From an uncultured Gemmatimonadota bacterium (lineage in GTDB: Bacteria; Gemmatimonadota; Gemmatimonadetes; Longimicrobiales; Gaopeijiaceae): a stretch of 22,388 bases of DNA. The position numbers and the translations under genes are program-made. This document shows positions 7,442 to 16,118 of the stretch, piece after piece (position 1 is the first letter of the stretch; the number at the start of each line of letters is the position of its first letter). Location: the NCBI GenBank assembly GCA_937136445.1, contig CAKZOQ010000217.1, positions 1 to 22,388 of the forward strand. Reading direction: 5' to 3'. Below the pieces are notes generated by a model. That model saw only the letters and a program-made list of their open reading frames with translations, had not been told where the DNA came from and did no database searches.

Positions 7442-8089
7442 ATGTCGTCTAGCCTGCTGCCTCAGCGGCTCCTGAGGCGCGTGTACTACGCCGTCCGCCA
7501 CGGCGCGCGGGTCCACACCCCGCACATCTCGCTGGACACCTCGGTGGGGCGCGAGAGCATCGTCCGGGATGGGGCCGTGGTCCGGCGTTCGACCCTCGGG
7601 GCGTGCTGCTACGTCAACAGCTACGCGCACATCTACCACGCCGACGTGGGACCCTTCTGCTCCATCGGTCCCGCCGCGCAGATCGGTCCCAACGAGCACC
7701 TCCTGGAGAACGTGACCACCTGCGAGACCCTCTACCCCCCGTCCGAGTTGGATCGAGTGCACCGCCGGAACGCCGAGCGCACCCGCCTCGATGCCGACGT
7801 CTGGGTAGGGAGCGGTGCCGTGGTCCTCAAGGGCTGCCGGTTGGGGGTGGGCTCCGTGGTGGCGGCGGGGGCCGTGGTTCGCGACTCCGTTCCCCCCTAC
7901 ACCATCGTCGCCGGAGTCCCGGCCCGGGGCATCCGACTCCGCTTCCCCGAGGAGGTGGTGGGCCGCCTTCTGGAGGCCCGGTGGTGGGAACGGCCCGTGG
8001 ATCGCCTCAAGGCGGCCCTGAGGGAGGCCGGTCGCGACGGCGACGGGCTGGATGCGGGCCGCTTCCTCGACGCGCTCGCCCGCCGCTAG
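7442..8089 (+). CDS. Hexapeptide-repeat (left-handed beta-helix) acyltransferase
   Basis: This is a probable O- or N-acetyltransferase using acetyl-CoA, of the Vat/CatB-like xenobiotic acyltransferase group that often modifies surface sugars. The protein has 215 residues. Hexapeptide-like turns run from about 31 to 83 (SVGRESIVRDGAVVRRSTLG; VGPFCSIGPAAQIG) and resume at about 120-160 (VWVGSGAVVLKGCRLGVG; VVAAGAVVRDSVPPYTIVAG). An excursion loop between them holds His86 in GPNEHLLENVTT, at the place where this family has its catalytic histidine. VPARGIRLRFPEEVV and a C-terminal helix end the protein. The ATG at 7442 follows the AT-rich promoter-like patch; no strong Shine-Dalgarno site is visible. 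The stop is 4 nt before the next gene. The donor is assumed to be acetyl-CoA from the family; the acceptor is unknown. Confidence 0.87.
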   Translation: MSSSLLPQRLLRRVYYAVRHGARVHTPHISLDTSVGRESIVRDGAVVRRSTLGACCYVNSYAHIYHADVGPFCSIGPAAQIGPNEHLLENVTTCETLYPPSELDRVHRRNAERTRLDADVWVGSGAVVLKGCRLGVGSVVAAGAVVRDSVPPYTIVAGVPARGIRLRFPEEVVGRLLEARWWERPVDRLKAALREAGRDGDGLDAGRFLDALARR

Positions 8090-8093
8090 CTCC

Positions 8094-9557
8094 ATGCGAC
8101 GCGGCACTCTCCCCACGGCGTTCCGGATCTCCCACTACCTCACCGGCGTCCTCCTCCTCTCCTGCGTCATCGTGCTGTTCCAGGACCTGCGGGTCGGGCT
8201 GGCCTACCTGGCAGCCACGGTGGGCATCCTGATCCCGCTCCACCTCTACCGGGTGCCCGACCGGTTCTACTACACGGTTCTCCTGGCGTCGGGCACCGTC
8301 TGGCTCACCCACCTCATCCGGCCGCTGGTCCTTTCGATGCAGCCCGAGGACTTCCTGTACCCGAGGATCACGGCGGTGAACGAGGAGCTCGTCACCTCGG
8401 CCCTCCTCCGCATCGCCGTCATGGGGTTCATGCTCCTCTCCGGCCTGGTCCTGGGATATCGGATCTGGGGGAAGCTGCCCACGGGGCGCCTCGAGGAGGC
8501 GACGGGGCGTGAGGACGAACCGGGCGAGGCCCCCCTCCTCTTCCGGATGCGCACGGTCGTCACCCTGGGGCTGGTCTTCGCCGTGGCCTTCAAGGCCGTC
8601 TTCCTGCTGGCCTTCGGCGTGGGGTTCCGCTCCGGCGAGCCCAATCCCATCCTCTCCATCATCGGTCGCTTCCTCCCGGACTACCTCATCTACGGGCTGG
8701 TGGTGCTCTACCTGGCCAAGTACCACCGGGCCATGCGGCCGCCGGAACGCTGGCTCCAGGTCGGGCTCCTGGTGGCCATGGGCGCCCTGGGGCTGCTTCA
8801 GGGCAGCAAGGCCTTTCTGGCCCAGATCCTCCTGGCGCTCTTCGTCTTCTACCTCGCCTTCCGCGGAGACTTCCGGATCCGGCTGGGCCGGGCGGCCGTC
8901 CTCGCTGCGGCGGGCCTGGTGGTCCTGGCAGTGAGCTTCCCCATGGCCATGTCCCTCCGCCGGCACGTGCAGACGGACGGCTACGACATGGGTGCGGTCC
9001 CGGCCATGGTGGAGGGCCTGGTCGAGATGGCCCGACCGGATCAGGCGGCGTTCCTCTCCGCCTGGATCTCCTCCCGGTTCATCGGCTTCGACGGGGTTCT
9101 GGCCATCGAGGCTCGGATCCCGCCGGAGCTGTTGCAGGTCTTCGCCTTCGCCGAGACGGTGGAGCGTGTGCAGGGTCGGCTGATCCCGTTGGACCGCGGC
9201 GCCGGCTCCATCTCCAGCGGGCGGGCGGTGAGCACCTACCTCATCGGCCATCCCGAGGATCTGCGTCACTCCGGTGGCGTCGGGCTCTTCGCCGCCAGCC
9301 GCCTGATGGGCGGGCCCGTGGGCGGGGTGGGCATCGTCTTCCTCTTCGGGCTGGGCTGGGCCCTCTACTTCTGCCTGGTGGAGCGGATGAGGAGCGGGGA
9401 CGCCCGTTTCCTGCTGCGCTACGTCGGCGTGAACGGAATCATCTTCTGGACCATGTCCGGGAACGCCGACTACCTGGCGCCGATCCTCGTCATCACGGTG
9501 GCGGAGATCCTGGTCCTCAACGCGTCGCTGAAGCCACTCTATTCCGTGCTCCGATGA
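8094..9557 (+). CDS. Multi-pass membrane protein, putative O-antigen/exopolysaccharide polymerase (Wzy-like)
   Basis: The protein has 487 residues with about 12 hydrophobic segments, including LTGVLLLSCVIVLF, VVTLGLVFAVAFKAVFLLAF and AAVLAAAGLVVLAVSF. A large extracytoplasmic-looking loop of about 100 residues (roughly 290-395) lies before the last three helices. It contains SSRFIGFDGVLAIEARIP and the polar stretch IPLDRGAGSISSGRAVSTYL. This topology, with one long periplasmic loop late in the protein, is that of Wzy-type polymerases. No other polymerase candidate exists in the window, although a flippase and a Wzc/Wza pair do. Sequence conservation in Wzy proteins is low, so the assignment rests on topology and context. 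The stop overlaps the next start in ATGA. Confidence 0.68.
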   Translation: MRRGTLPTAFRISHYLTGVLLLSCVIVLFQDLRVGLAYLAATVGILIPLHLYRVPDRFYYTVLLASGTVWLTHLIRPLVLSMQPEDFLYPRITAVNEELVTSALLRIAVMGFMLLSGLVLGYRIWGKLPTGRLEEATGREDEPGEAPLLFRMRTVVTLGLVFAVAFKAVFLLAFGVGFRSGEPNPILSIIGRFLPDYLIYGLVVLYLAKYHRAMRPPERWLQVGLLVAMGALGLLQGSKAFLAQILLALFVFYLAFRGDFRIRLGRAAVLAAAGLVVLAVSFPMAMSLRRHVQTDGYDMGAVPAMVEGLVEMARPDQAAFLSAWISSRFIGFDGVLAIEARIPPELLQVFAFAETVERVQGRLIPLDRGAGSISSGRAVSTYLIGHPEDLRHSGGVGLFAASRLMGGPVGGVGIVFLFGLGWALYFCLVERMRSGDARFLLRYVGVNGIIFWTMSGNADYLAPILVITVAEILVLNASLKPLYSVLR

Positions 9558-10723
9558 TGGCGGGATTCCTCGTCGCCGGCGTCCACCTCCCCTTCCCCGC
9601 CCGCAACGGCGTCACGCTCCCTCCGGCGTCGCTGAGCGCCGCCCTCCGGGCACGTGGCCACCGGGTGGAGGTGGCGTGGCTGGACGCTCCGGAGGTCCCA
9701 CGGGAGGGGGTGGAGGAGACGCGAGCCGCGGTGGACCGAATCCAGAGGGTCCCCCTCCGCACGCGGCCCTTCCCCAGCCGGGTCCTCGGGCAGCTCCTGG
9801 TCGGTCGTCCCGCCTTCGACCGGTGGGACCTGGCGTCCGACCCGGTCTGGGACGGCCCGGCCCCCGACCTGATCTGGGCCACCCCGAGGAACTGCCTCTC
9901 CGCCGCCCTGCAGCTTCGGGCGGCGGCGGGGTGGGCCGGCGTGCCGCTGGTGGCGGCGGTGAACGACATCTGGACCGGGGTCGTCCGGGAGCGCCGGCAA
10001 CGGGGGCCGACGGCGTGGTCGCCCCACCTCGGCCTCTCGCGCGCCGAGGCGCGGCTCCTGGCAGAAAGCGACCGCGTGGTGGTGCAGAGCGCCACCGATG
10101 CCCGGGTGGCGCGGGAGGAGCTGGGCCTCGACCGATACCAGGTGGTCGTGCTCCCGAACGGGGTGTCCGACGAGCTCTTCGGCCTGCCCCTCCATCGGGA
10201 GGCCGAGGCCTGCGGATGGGTCGGCGACACCTCCACGCAGCACTACCGGTGGACCACCCGGCGCCTTCTGGAGGAGGTGTGGCCCCGGATCCGCGCCGAC
10301 CATCCCGACCTCCGACTTCTGGCGGCTGGCCCCGGGAGCCGCGACCTGGACGCTCCGGAGGCCGGGATCCTGGGTCGTGGCTTCGTCGCGGAGCTCGCCG
10401 ACGTGTATCAGCCCCTCCGGCTCCTCCTGGCCCCCGTCTTCAAAGGGCACGGGCGCATCAACAAGGTGGCGGAGGCCATGGCCGCCGGAGTCCCGGTGGT
10501 GGGCGACCCCACCGCCTTCCACGATCTCCCGGGCTTCGAGCCCGGGGTCCACGGGGTCGTCGCCGAGGGCTGGGACGACCTGGCGGAGGTGGCCAGCCGG
10601 CTCCTGAACGACGAACCCCGCCGGATGGCCGTCGCCCGGGAGGCCCGGAGGCTGGCCTCGGAGCACTTCCGGTGGGACGACCGGGTGGACACCGTCGAGC
10701 GCTGGCTCACCGGAGGAGCCTGA
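9554..10723 (+). CDS. GT-B fold glycosyltransferase (GT4-like)
   Basis: This probable retaining glycosyltransferase extends the lipid-linked oligosaccharide at the cytoplasmic face. The protein has 389 residues. The N-terminal Rossmann half opens with GFLVAGVHLPFPARNGV and LSAALRARGHRVEVAWLD. The linker contains VVLPNGVSDELF. The C-terminal half binds the nucleotide sugar: LRLLAAGPGSRDLD, LAPVFKGHGRINKVAEAMAA (Lys and Glu of the donor-site helix) and GVPVVGDPTAFHDLPG. The C-terminus ends in a helix (EHFRWDDRVDTVERWL). The ATG overlaps the polymerase stop as ATGA; a second ATG follows immediately at 9557. The overlap implies translational coupling. The sugar donor cannot be predicted. Confidence 0.86.
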   Translation: MMAGFLVAGVHLPFPARNGVTLPPASLSAALRARGHRVEVAWLDAPEVPREGVEETRAAVDRIQRVPLRTRPFPSRVLGQLLVGRPAFDRWDLASDPVWDGPAPDLIWATPRNCLSAALQLRAAAGWAGVPLVAAVNDIWTGVVRERRQRGPTAWSPHLGLSRAEARLLAESDRVVVQSATDARVAREELGLDRYQVVVLPNGVSDELFGLPLHREAEACGWVGDTSTQHYRWTTRRLLEEVWPRIRADHPDLRLLAAGPGSRDLDAPEAGILGRGFVAELADVYQPLRLLLAPVFKGHGRINKVAEAMAAGVPVVGDPTAFHDLPGFEPGVHGVVAEGWDDLAEVASRLLNDEPRRMAVAREARRLASEHFRWDDRVDTVERWLTGGA

Positions 10724-11652
10724 TGTTCCTGGTGGCCGGCGCTCAGAAGTGCGCCACCTCCTGGCTCTACCTCTGCCTGGCCGACCACCCGGAGCTTCGG
10801 CTCCCGGACCGGAAGCGGGAGGTGGAGTACCTCGGCGGGGCGATCCACCGGGAGCGCGGCGACGCCTGGTATCTGGAGCTCGTGGGTCGGGCGGGTCACG
10901 CGGCCACTTCGGCGCAGCCCCGCCGCCCTCTCCTCGGCGACGTCTCGGTGGAGTACCTGTACGATCCGGCGTCGCCCCGGGAGGTGGCGCGCCTCCTGCC
11001 GGACGTGCAGGTGGTGGTCTCCCTCCGCGATCCCGTGGGGCGTGCGGTCTCCGCATGGACCTGGTACCGGCGCAAGGGCACCCTGCCGGGCTCCCGTACG
11101 CTGGCCGCCGACCTGGAGGCGGGCGCGGATTGGCTGGAGCGCACCGATGCCGGTCGGCACGCCGAGGTCTGGCCCACCCCCGGAGAGCCGGAGGAGCTGG
11201 TGGCGCGGGGCTGCTACGACGTGCAGTTGGAGCGCTGGATCACCGAGGCCGTCCCGCCGGACCGGCTCCTCGTCCTGGACTATGCCGCCCTGGCCCGCTC
11301 GCCGGAGGGGCCCCTCTCTGCCATCTGGCGCTTCCTAGGGGTGGGTGACCACCGCCCGGAGAAGCTGGACGAGCGGCCCAAGCGGAATACCTACCGGCCC
11401 TGGCTCGCCCGGCTGGAACGGCTGGCCCCGCGCAACCGACCCTGGGCCGCCCTCCTGGATCGGATCCAGCGCCTCCTCCCCGGTCGGGTGGAACCCACGG
11501 CGGCGCTCCCCGAGTCCCTGCGCGCCCGCCTGGAGGCCGCCTTCGCGCCCAGCCGGGACCGCACGGCCTCCCTCCTCGGCCGTCTTCCCCGGGACCGGCG
11601 CCCCGACCGACCGTCCTTCTGCCCCCCACCCGATCCGCCGGCCGACGGCTAG
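10723..11652 (+). CDS. Sulfotransferase family protein 2 (NDST/heparan-type Sulfotransfer_1)
   Basis: This is a putative PAPS-dependent sulfotransferase of 309 residues. The 5'-phosphosulfate loop starts almost at the N-terminus: AGAQKCATSWLY (5-16), with Lys9 in the canonical place. LLGDVSVEYLYDP (70-82) and the 3'-phosphate site VVVSLRDPVGRAVSAW (97-112) follow. RGCYDVQLERWI resembles the G-x-Y-x-x-x-L-x-x-W block of heparan-sulfate-type enzymes, which sulfate sugars. The C-terminal 60 residues are Pro/Arg-rich and probably disordered. GGAGGAG at 10712-10718 sits 4 nt before the ATG, and the ATG shares one base with the preceding stop (TGATG). It is clearly different in sequence from the other three sulfotransferases in the window. 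Confidence 0.88.
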   Translation: MFLVAGAQKCATSWLYLCLADHPELRLPDRKREVEYLGGAIHRERGDAWYLELVGRAGHAATSAQPRRPLLGDVSVEYLYDPASPREVARLLPDVQVVVSLRDPVGRAVSAWTWYRRKGTLPGSRTLAADLEAGADWLERTDAGRHAEVWPTPGEPEELVARGCYDVQLERWITEAVPPDRLLVLDYAALARSPEGPLSAIWRFLGVGDHRPEKLDERPKRNTYRPWLARLERLAPRNRPWAALLDRIQRLLPGRVEPTAALPESLRARLEAAFAPSRDRTASLLGRLPRDRRPDRPSFCPPPDPPADG

Positions 11653-13131
11653 ATGCTCTTCAACAGCCTGGCCTTCCTGGTCTTCCTCCCCACGTTCCTC
11701 CTCGGGTTCGCCCTCCTCCGGGGCAGAACCCGCACGGCGTGGACCCTGGCCGGCTCCTACGTCTTCTACGGGTGGTGGGATGCCCGCTTCCTGGCCCTCA
11801 TCCTCCTCTCCACCCTGGTGGACTACACCGTGGGCCGGAAGCTCGGGGCCGAGGAAGACCCGACCCTCCGCCGTCGCTGGGTCACCCTCAGCGTGGTCAC
11901 CAACCTGGGCATCCTGGGCTTCTTCAAATACGCCGGGTTCTTCTCCGAGTCCTTCGTGGCGTTGGCGCGGTCGGTGGGGTTCGAGCCCGGTGCGTTCACC
12001 CTGGACATCGTCCTCCCCGTCGGGGTGTCGTTCTACACCTTCCAGACGATGAGCTACACCCTGGATCTGTACCGGGAGCGGATCGAGGTGGAGCGGAGCC
12101 TTCTCCGCTTCGCGACCTTCGTGGCCTTCTTCCCGCAGCTCGTGGCGGGCCCCATCGTCCGGGCGTCGCACCTCCTGCCCCAGCTCCGGCGCGGACCGCG
12201 ATGGCGTTCCGAGGACCTCACCATCGGGGTGGGCCTGATCCTCCTGGGGTTCGCCAAGAAGGTGGCCGTCGCCGACTCCCTGGCACCGGTCGTGGACCGG
12301 GTGTTCGCCGAACCGGGCGTCCTGGGGGGTCCCATGCTCCTGGTGGGGGTGGTCTTCTACGCCTTCCAGATCTACTGCGACTTCTCCGGCTACTCGGACA
12401 TCGCCATCGGGTTGGGCCGCATCATGGGATTCCACCTGCCGTGGAACTTCGATCGGCCCTATTTCGCCCGCAGCTTCAGCGAGTTCTGGACGCGCTGGCA
12501 CATCACGCTCTCGAAATGGCTCCGGGACTATCTGTACATTCCTCTGGGTGGAAGCCGCTCGGGTCGGGCCCGAACCCTGCGCAACCTCATGATCACGATG
12601 CTCCTGGGCGGGCTCTGGCACGGCGCGGCCTGGACCTTCGTCTTCTGGGGCGCCCTGCACGGCGGCTACCTCGTCCTGCAGCGAGGGGTCGCCCGGTGGT
12701 GGGAGCTCGGTACGACGGCCGGGCGGATCGGCGGCTCCACCGTAGGAGGGCCGGCACGGACCGGACCGGAAGGTTCGGGCAACGCTCGGAACGGGTTCCT
12801 TCGCGCTGCGATGGAGATGGGGGTGGTCTTCTCGTTGACCTGCTTCGCGTGGGTCTTCTTCCGGGCGCCGGACTTCGCGACGGCATGGCAGGTCCTGGCC
12901 GGGATCGGGAGCTGGGCGCCGGGGAGTGTGATCCTCCGGGCCGAGGTCGCCAAGGGCGCCCTTCTGGTCGCCGGATTGGTGGGGCTGGAAGCGATGAGCT
13001 TCCGGATCTCCTTCGGCCGGCTGATGATCCGCTCCCTTGCCACCCGGGTCGCTGCCTACGCCGCGCTCCTCTGGCTCATCGCCGTCGCCGGTACCTTCGA
13101 TGGTGGACAGTTCATCTACTTCCAGTTCTGA
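11653..13131 (+). CDS. MBOAT-family membrane O-acyltransferase (AlgI/DltB/PatA-like)
   Basis: The likely role is to transfer an acyl group (usually acetyl) across the inner membrane to the exported polysaccharide, with the SGNH protein encoded next. The 492 residues form about 11 helices. The N-terminus MLFNSLAFLVFLPTFLLGF and SYVFYGWWDARFLALI are typical of AlgI-like proteins. FFKYAGFF, PVGVSFYTFQTMSYTLDLYR and FVAFFPQLVAGPIVRA are further family blocks. WHITLSKWLRDYLYIPLGG leads to GGLWHGAAWTFVFWGALHGG, which contains the invariant His (His323) and the neighbouring His336. The extreme C-terminus FIYFQF is also typical. The ATG follows directly after the previous TAG. A 45-residue loop after His336, rich in Gly/Arg, is somewhat long. 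The family call is secure; the acyl group is assumed. Confidence 0.94.
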   Translation: MLFNSLAFLVFLPTFLLGFALLRGRTRTAWTLAGSYVFYGWWDARFLALILLSTLVDYTVGRKLGAEEDPTLRRRWVTLSVVTNLGILGFFKYAGFFSESFVALARSVGFEPGAFTLDIVLPVGVSFYTFQTMSYTLDLYRERIEVERSLLRFATFVAFFPQLVAGPIVRASHLLPQLRRGPRWRSEDLTIGVGLILLGFAKKVAVADSLAPVVDRVFAEPGVLGGPMLLVGVVFYAFQIYCDFSGYSDIAIGLGRIMGFHLPWNFDRPYFARSFSEFWTRWHITLSKWLRDYLYIPLGGSRSGRARTLRNLMITMLLGGLWHGAAWTFVFWGALHGGYLVLQRGVARWWELGTTAGRIGGSTVGGPARTGPEGSGNARNGFLRAAMEMGVVFSLTCFAWVFFRAPDFATAWQVLAGIGSWAPGSVILRAEVAKGALLVAGLVGLEAMSFRISFGRLMIRSLATRVAAYAALLWLIAVAGTFDGGQFIYFQF

Positions 13132-14071
13132 CGACCTTCCGTCCGTGCCCCCGACCGTGACGCAGCTCTCCTCCGCCCATGCCTTCACCCGCCTCCTGGC
13201 GCTGGTGGGGTTGGTGTCGGCGCTCGCCTTCGCAGGTGATCGCGCCATGGCGTGGGCGGGGCGGGAGCTCCTCCTGGACAGCGAGCTCCGATTCAGCCGG
13301 CTCTACCGCGGCGAGCTCCCCGCCCGCGTCCTGGTCCTGGGGAACTCGCGCGGGGTGAACGCGCTCCTGGCGCCGGCGCTGGAGGAGCGGACCGGTCGGC
13401 AGGTGCGGACGTTGACCTGGAACGGGCTGTCCGCCGAGCTGGCCGGCGTCCTCTGGTTCGACTGGTTGGAGCGGCACGAGGCACCCGAGGTGCTCCTGGT
13501 GGAGGTGAGCTTCCTGAGCGTGCCCAACCATCAGCTCGGCGACTTCCGACCCTACTACGCCTGGTCGGAGCGTCTCTCCGACCTGGCCCGGGACCAGGCC
13601 GCCACCTCCTGGTGGGGGTGCCGGGTCGCGCGCCTCTACTGCCTCAACTCGCCCCTCACCTTCCGGGCGGCCTACTACGCCGGCCGGAGCGACCAGGGGT
13701 GGGTGAATCGGTACAGCATCTCGCCGGCGCTCCTGGCCGCCACCGACACCATGACGCCCGAGGCGTTGAATCCCATCCGGGACCACGACGTGGCTGCCCT
13801 CCGACGGGTCCTCGACTCCGCCGAAGCGGCGGGCACCGAGGTGCGGCTCCTCTGGGCGCCCTACCTCCCCGCCTACCGGGACAAGCTGCACGACCCCGAC
13901 GCCTGGCGGGCGGAGGCGGAACGCCGGCTCGGACGCCCGGTGCGGGACGACTCCCGGACGCTCACGGACCCGGCCCTCTTCTCGGACCGGATCCACCTCA
14001 ACGACCGGGGCGCCGAGGCCCTGGCCGACACCCTCGTCGGTGCCGGATTCGTGGGGCGGTCCGACCGATGA
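13100..14071 (+). CDS. SGNH/DltD-like protein, partner of the MBOAT acyltransferase
   Basis: The 323-residue protein has an N-terminal membrane anchor or signal (FTRLLALVGLVSALAFAG, about 29-46) followed by an extracytoplasmic SGNH-like domain. VLVLGNSRGVNALLAP (77-92) carries a block I-like Gly-Asn-Ser with putative nucleophile Ser83, and SDRIHLND (295-302) supplies the Asp296 and His299 of the D-x-x-H block. This matches the AlgJ/AlgX/DltD class that acts with MBOAT proteins to place acyl groups on polymers. Downstream residues LWAPYLPAYRDKL are also usual in DltD-like proteins. The ATG at 13100 overlaps the MBOAT gene by 32 nt, and its first 12 residues are Ser/Asp low complexity. GTG at 13145 or 13157 could be the real start. 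The pairing with an MBOAT gene supports the role; the annotation is moderate because the SGNH blocks are short. Confidence 0.72.
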   Translation: MVDSSSTSSSDDLPSVPPTVTQLSSAHAFTRLLALVGLVSALAFAGDRAMAWAGRELLLDSELRFSRLYRGELPARVLVLGNSRGVNALLAPALEERTGRQVRTLTWNGLSAELAGVLWFDWLERHEAPEVLLVEVSFLSVPNHQLGDFRPYYAWSERLSDLARDQAATSWWGCRVARLYCLNSPLTFRAAYYAGRSDQGWVNRYSISPALLAATDTMTPEALNPIRDHDVAALRRVLDSAEAAGTEVRLLWAPYLPAYRDKLHDPDAWRAEAERRLGRPVRDDSRTLTDPALFSDRIHLNDRGAEALADTLVGAGFVGRSDR

Positions 14072-14907
14072 GCCGCCTCCGGGCCCGCCTGACCCTGCTC
14101 ACCCGGACGCTCACCGGCCTCCGGCACCTGGACCCCGGGCGGGATCGGCTCCTGGCCGCCTTCCCCAAGTCCGGGAGCACCTGGGTCCGCTTCGTCCTCT
14201 GCAACCTGGTGAGTCTGCGCTACTGGGACGGGCGGCCGCTGGACTTCCCGCTCCTGAACCGGACCCTCCCGGAGCTGGGGGCGAGCGACCTCTCCGAGCC
14301 CTGGCCCTGGGGAGAACTCCTGCCTCGGACCGTGAAGACACACGCCCCGGCCTGGCCGCTCCTCCGCCGGGTACCGGCGGTCCTCCTCGTCCGTGACCCC
14401 GCCGACGTCATGGTCTCCTTCCACCACCACGATGCCGCCCAGGGAGGAAGCCGGAATCCCGGTCGGACCCTCGCCGACTTCGTTCGCGGCGGCCGCTTCG
14501 GGGTGGAGGGCTGGGCCCGCCACACCCGCTCCTGGATGGACGCGGGGGCGACGGTGGTCCGCTACGGCGAGCTCCGGGCCGACCCCCACGCCGGCTTCCG
14601 GCGACTCGTGGACGCCCTCGGCGCCGACGTCCCCGACGAGCTTCTGGGTCCGGCCGTGGCCCGCTCCACCCTCGAAGCCACTCGGGCCGCCGAGGCGCGC
14701 TCCGGTGCCGATGCCGATTTCGAGGACGGTTTCCGCTTCGTGCGGAAGGGCGCCGAGCGCGCGGGCCGCGCCGCGCTGTCCGCCGACGACCGGAGCTGGA
14801 TGGAGGAGGTCCTTCACCGGCACGGCGTGGAGTGGCCCGAGGCCCCCCCGCCTTCGGACGACGAGCGCGTGGACGGTCCTCCGAGCGGATCCGGAGACGG
14901 CAGGTGA
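14068..14907 (+). CDS. Sulfotransferase family protein 3 (cytosolic-type Sulfotransfer_1)
   Basis: The 279-residue protein has the strongest classical sulfotransferase signature in the window. The 5'-phosphosulfate loop is AAFPKSGSTWVRFVL (30-44). RTVKTHAPAW (87-96) holds the K-T-H motif with the probable catalytic His. The 3'-phosphate site is VLLVRDPADVMVSFHHHD (105-122). Near the C-terminus, FRFVRKGAERAGRA matches the R-K-G-x-x-G PAPS-binding block of cytosolic sulfotransferases. The Asp/Glu/Ser/Pro-rich tail is probably disordered. ATGA overlaps the SGNH gene stop, and the stop overlaps the next start as GTGA, so this gene is translationally coupled on both sides. The substrate is presumably a sugar hydroxyl given the neighbours. 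Confidence 0.9.
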   Translation: MSRLRARLTLLTRTLTGLRHLDPGRDRLLAAFPKSGSTWVRFVLCNLVSLRYWDGRPLDFPLLNRTLPELGASDLSEPWPWGELLPRTVKTHAPAWPLLRRVPAVLLVRDPADVMVSFHHHDAAQGGSRNPGRTLADFVRGGRFGVEGWARHTRSWMDAGATVVRYGELRADPHAGFRRLVDALGADVPDELLGPAVARSTLEATRAAEARSGADADFEDGFRFVRKGAERAGRAALSADDRSWMEEVLHRHGVEWPEAPPPSDDERVDGPPSGSGDGR

Positions 14908-16118
14908 ATCGCTCCGGTACCCAGCCTCGCGTGCTCATGGTCGCCTCCTTCCCCCCACCCCTGACCGGGCAGACCATGGCGACGCAGGCCTTCGCCGGGT
15001 GGGCGGAGGAGGTCGCCGAGGTCCGACGCCTGAACCTGGCCGATCCTCTCCGGCATCAGCGTCCCAGCGGACGCTTCAGTTGGTCCCAGCTCCGCCGGGT
15101 GGCGGACGTGCGAAGCGAGATCGTCCACTCCACGAATGGGCTCCTCGACGACGGACACCGGAGCACGACCGCCGACGAAGCGCGATGGGACGTGGGCTAC
15201 CTGACCCTGGCGTCCTCGGGCCTGGGGTCCATCCGCGACCTCCTCCTTCTGCGGGCCCTCCGGCCCCGCGTGGATGAGCTCGTCGTCCACATCCACCAGG
15301 GGAGCTTCGCCGGAGCCATGTCCGGGCCCTTCCGTGCGCCCTCGCGGCAGGCACTGCTGGGACGGGTGGACCGGTTCCTCTTCATTGCGGGGACGCTGGC
15401 GGCGCAGGCGAGCTGGGTCCCGGCGGCCCGGCGGCGGATCGTGCCCAACCCCTCGGGCGACGGCACCCGGTTCACCGACGAGGAGGTGGAGGCCGCCCGG
15501 AAGAGGCGCAGGACGACCGGGCCCTTCCGCATCCTCTTCCTCGCCAACCCCCTCCCGGAGAAGGGCCACGAACGTCTCCTGCAGGCCCTCCCCCTCCTGC
15601 GCGAACGTCTGGACGCCGGTGCGCCCGAGGCCGCCGGGCGGGAGATCCGTGTGGACGTGGTGGGAGCCTGGCCGTCGGACGCCGTCCGGGCCGAGTACAC
15701 CCGCCGTGCCACCGGGATGGCCCACCGCTGCGAGGTCGAGGTCCACGGGGCCGTGTCCGACCGGAGCCGGATCCGGGCGCTCCTCGCCTCTGCCCACGTC
15801 CTCGCCTTCCCATCGACCTACCGGGAGGAAGGAGCGCCCCTCGCCGTCATCGAGGCCCTCGGAGCCGGCACGCCGGTGCTGGCCACCCGGCACGGCGCCC
15901 TCCCCGAGATGGTGGAGGACGGCCGCAGCGGCCTCATCCTCGACCCCGTGGACCCTCCCGCCCTGGCCGCGGGACTCGCCACCCTCGCCGACCGCACCGC
16001 CTGGCCGGCCTTCTCCCGAGCAGCCCGAGCTCGCTACCGGGAACGCTTCGCCCCGGATGCCGTCCGCACCGCCTTCCTCGACGCCCTTCTCGACCCGCGT
16101 CCGAGGGGTCGCCCGTGA
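14904..16118 (+). CDS. GT4-family glycosyltransferase
   Basis: The 404-residue protein starts with the GT-B N-terminal strand PRVLMVASFPPPLTGQTMAT (8-27). The usual short loop after that strand carries PPPLTGQ, a pattern found in GT4 enzymes of exopolysaccharide clusters. The donor-binding half contains FRILFLANPLPEKGHERLL, then HVLAFPSTYREEGAPLAVIE and ALGAGTPVLATRHGALPEMV, which together form the GT4 E-x7-E motif and the nucleotide-binding loop. VEDGRSGLILDP is the usual closing segment. GTG at 14904 gives a GTGA overlap with sulfotransferase 3; an ATG in frame at 14832 would give only a non-family Arg-rich extension. A GTGA at 16115 couples it to the next gene. The sugar added is unknown. 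Confidence 0.9.
   Translation: MNRSGTQPRVLMVASFPPPLTGQTMATQAFAGWAEEVAEVRRLNLADPLRHQRPSGRFSWSQLRRVADVRSEIVHSTNGLLDDGHRSTTADEARWDVGYLTLASSGLGSIRDLLLLRALRPRVDELVVHIHQGSFAGAMSGPFRAPSRQALLGRVDRFLFIAGTLAAQASWVPAARRRIVPNPSGDGTRFTDEEVEAARKRRRTTGPFRILFLANPLPEKGHERLLQALPLLRERLDAGAPEAAGREIRVDVVGAWPSDAVRAEYTRRATGMAHRCEVEVHGAVSDRSRIRALLASAHVLAFPSTYREEGAPLAVIEALGAGTPVLATRHGALPEMVEDGRSGLILDPVDPPALAAGLATLADRTAWPAFSRAARARYRERFAPDAVRTAFLDALLDPRPRGRP

Noticed and set aside
11335..13248. 637-residue open frame on the minus strand opposite the MBOAT gene
   Set aside because: It is antisense to a gene with clear MBOAT motifs, and its composition (Glu, Gly, Pro, Arg) is that of a complementary-frame artefact.
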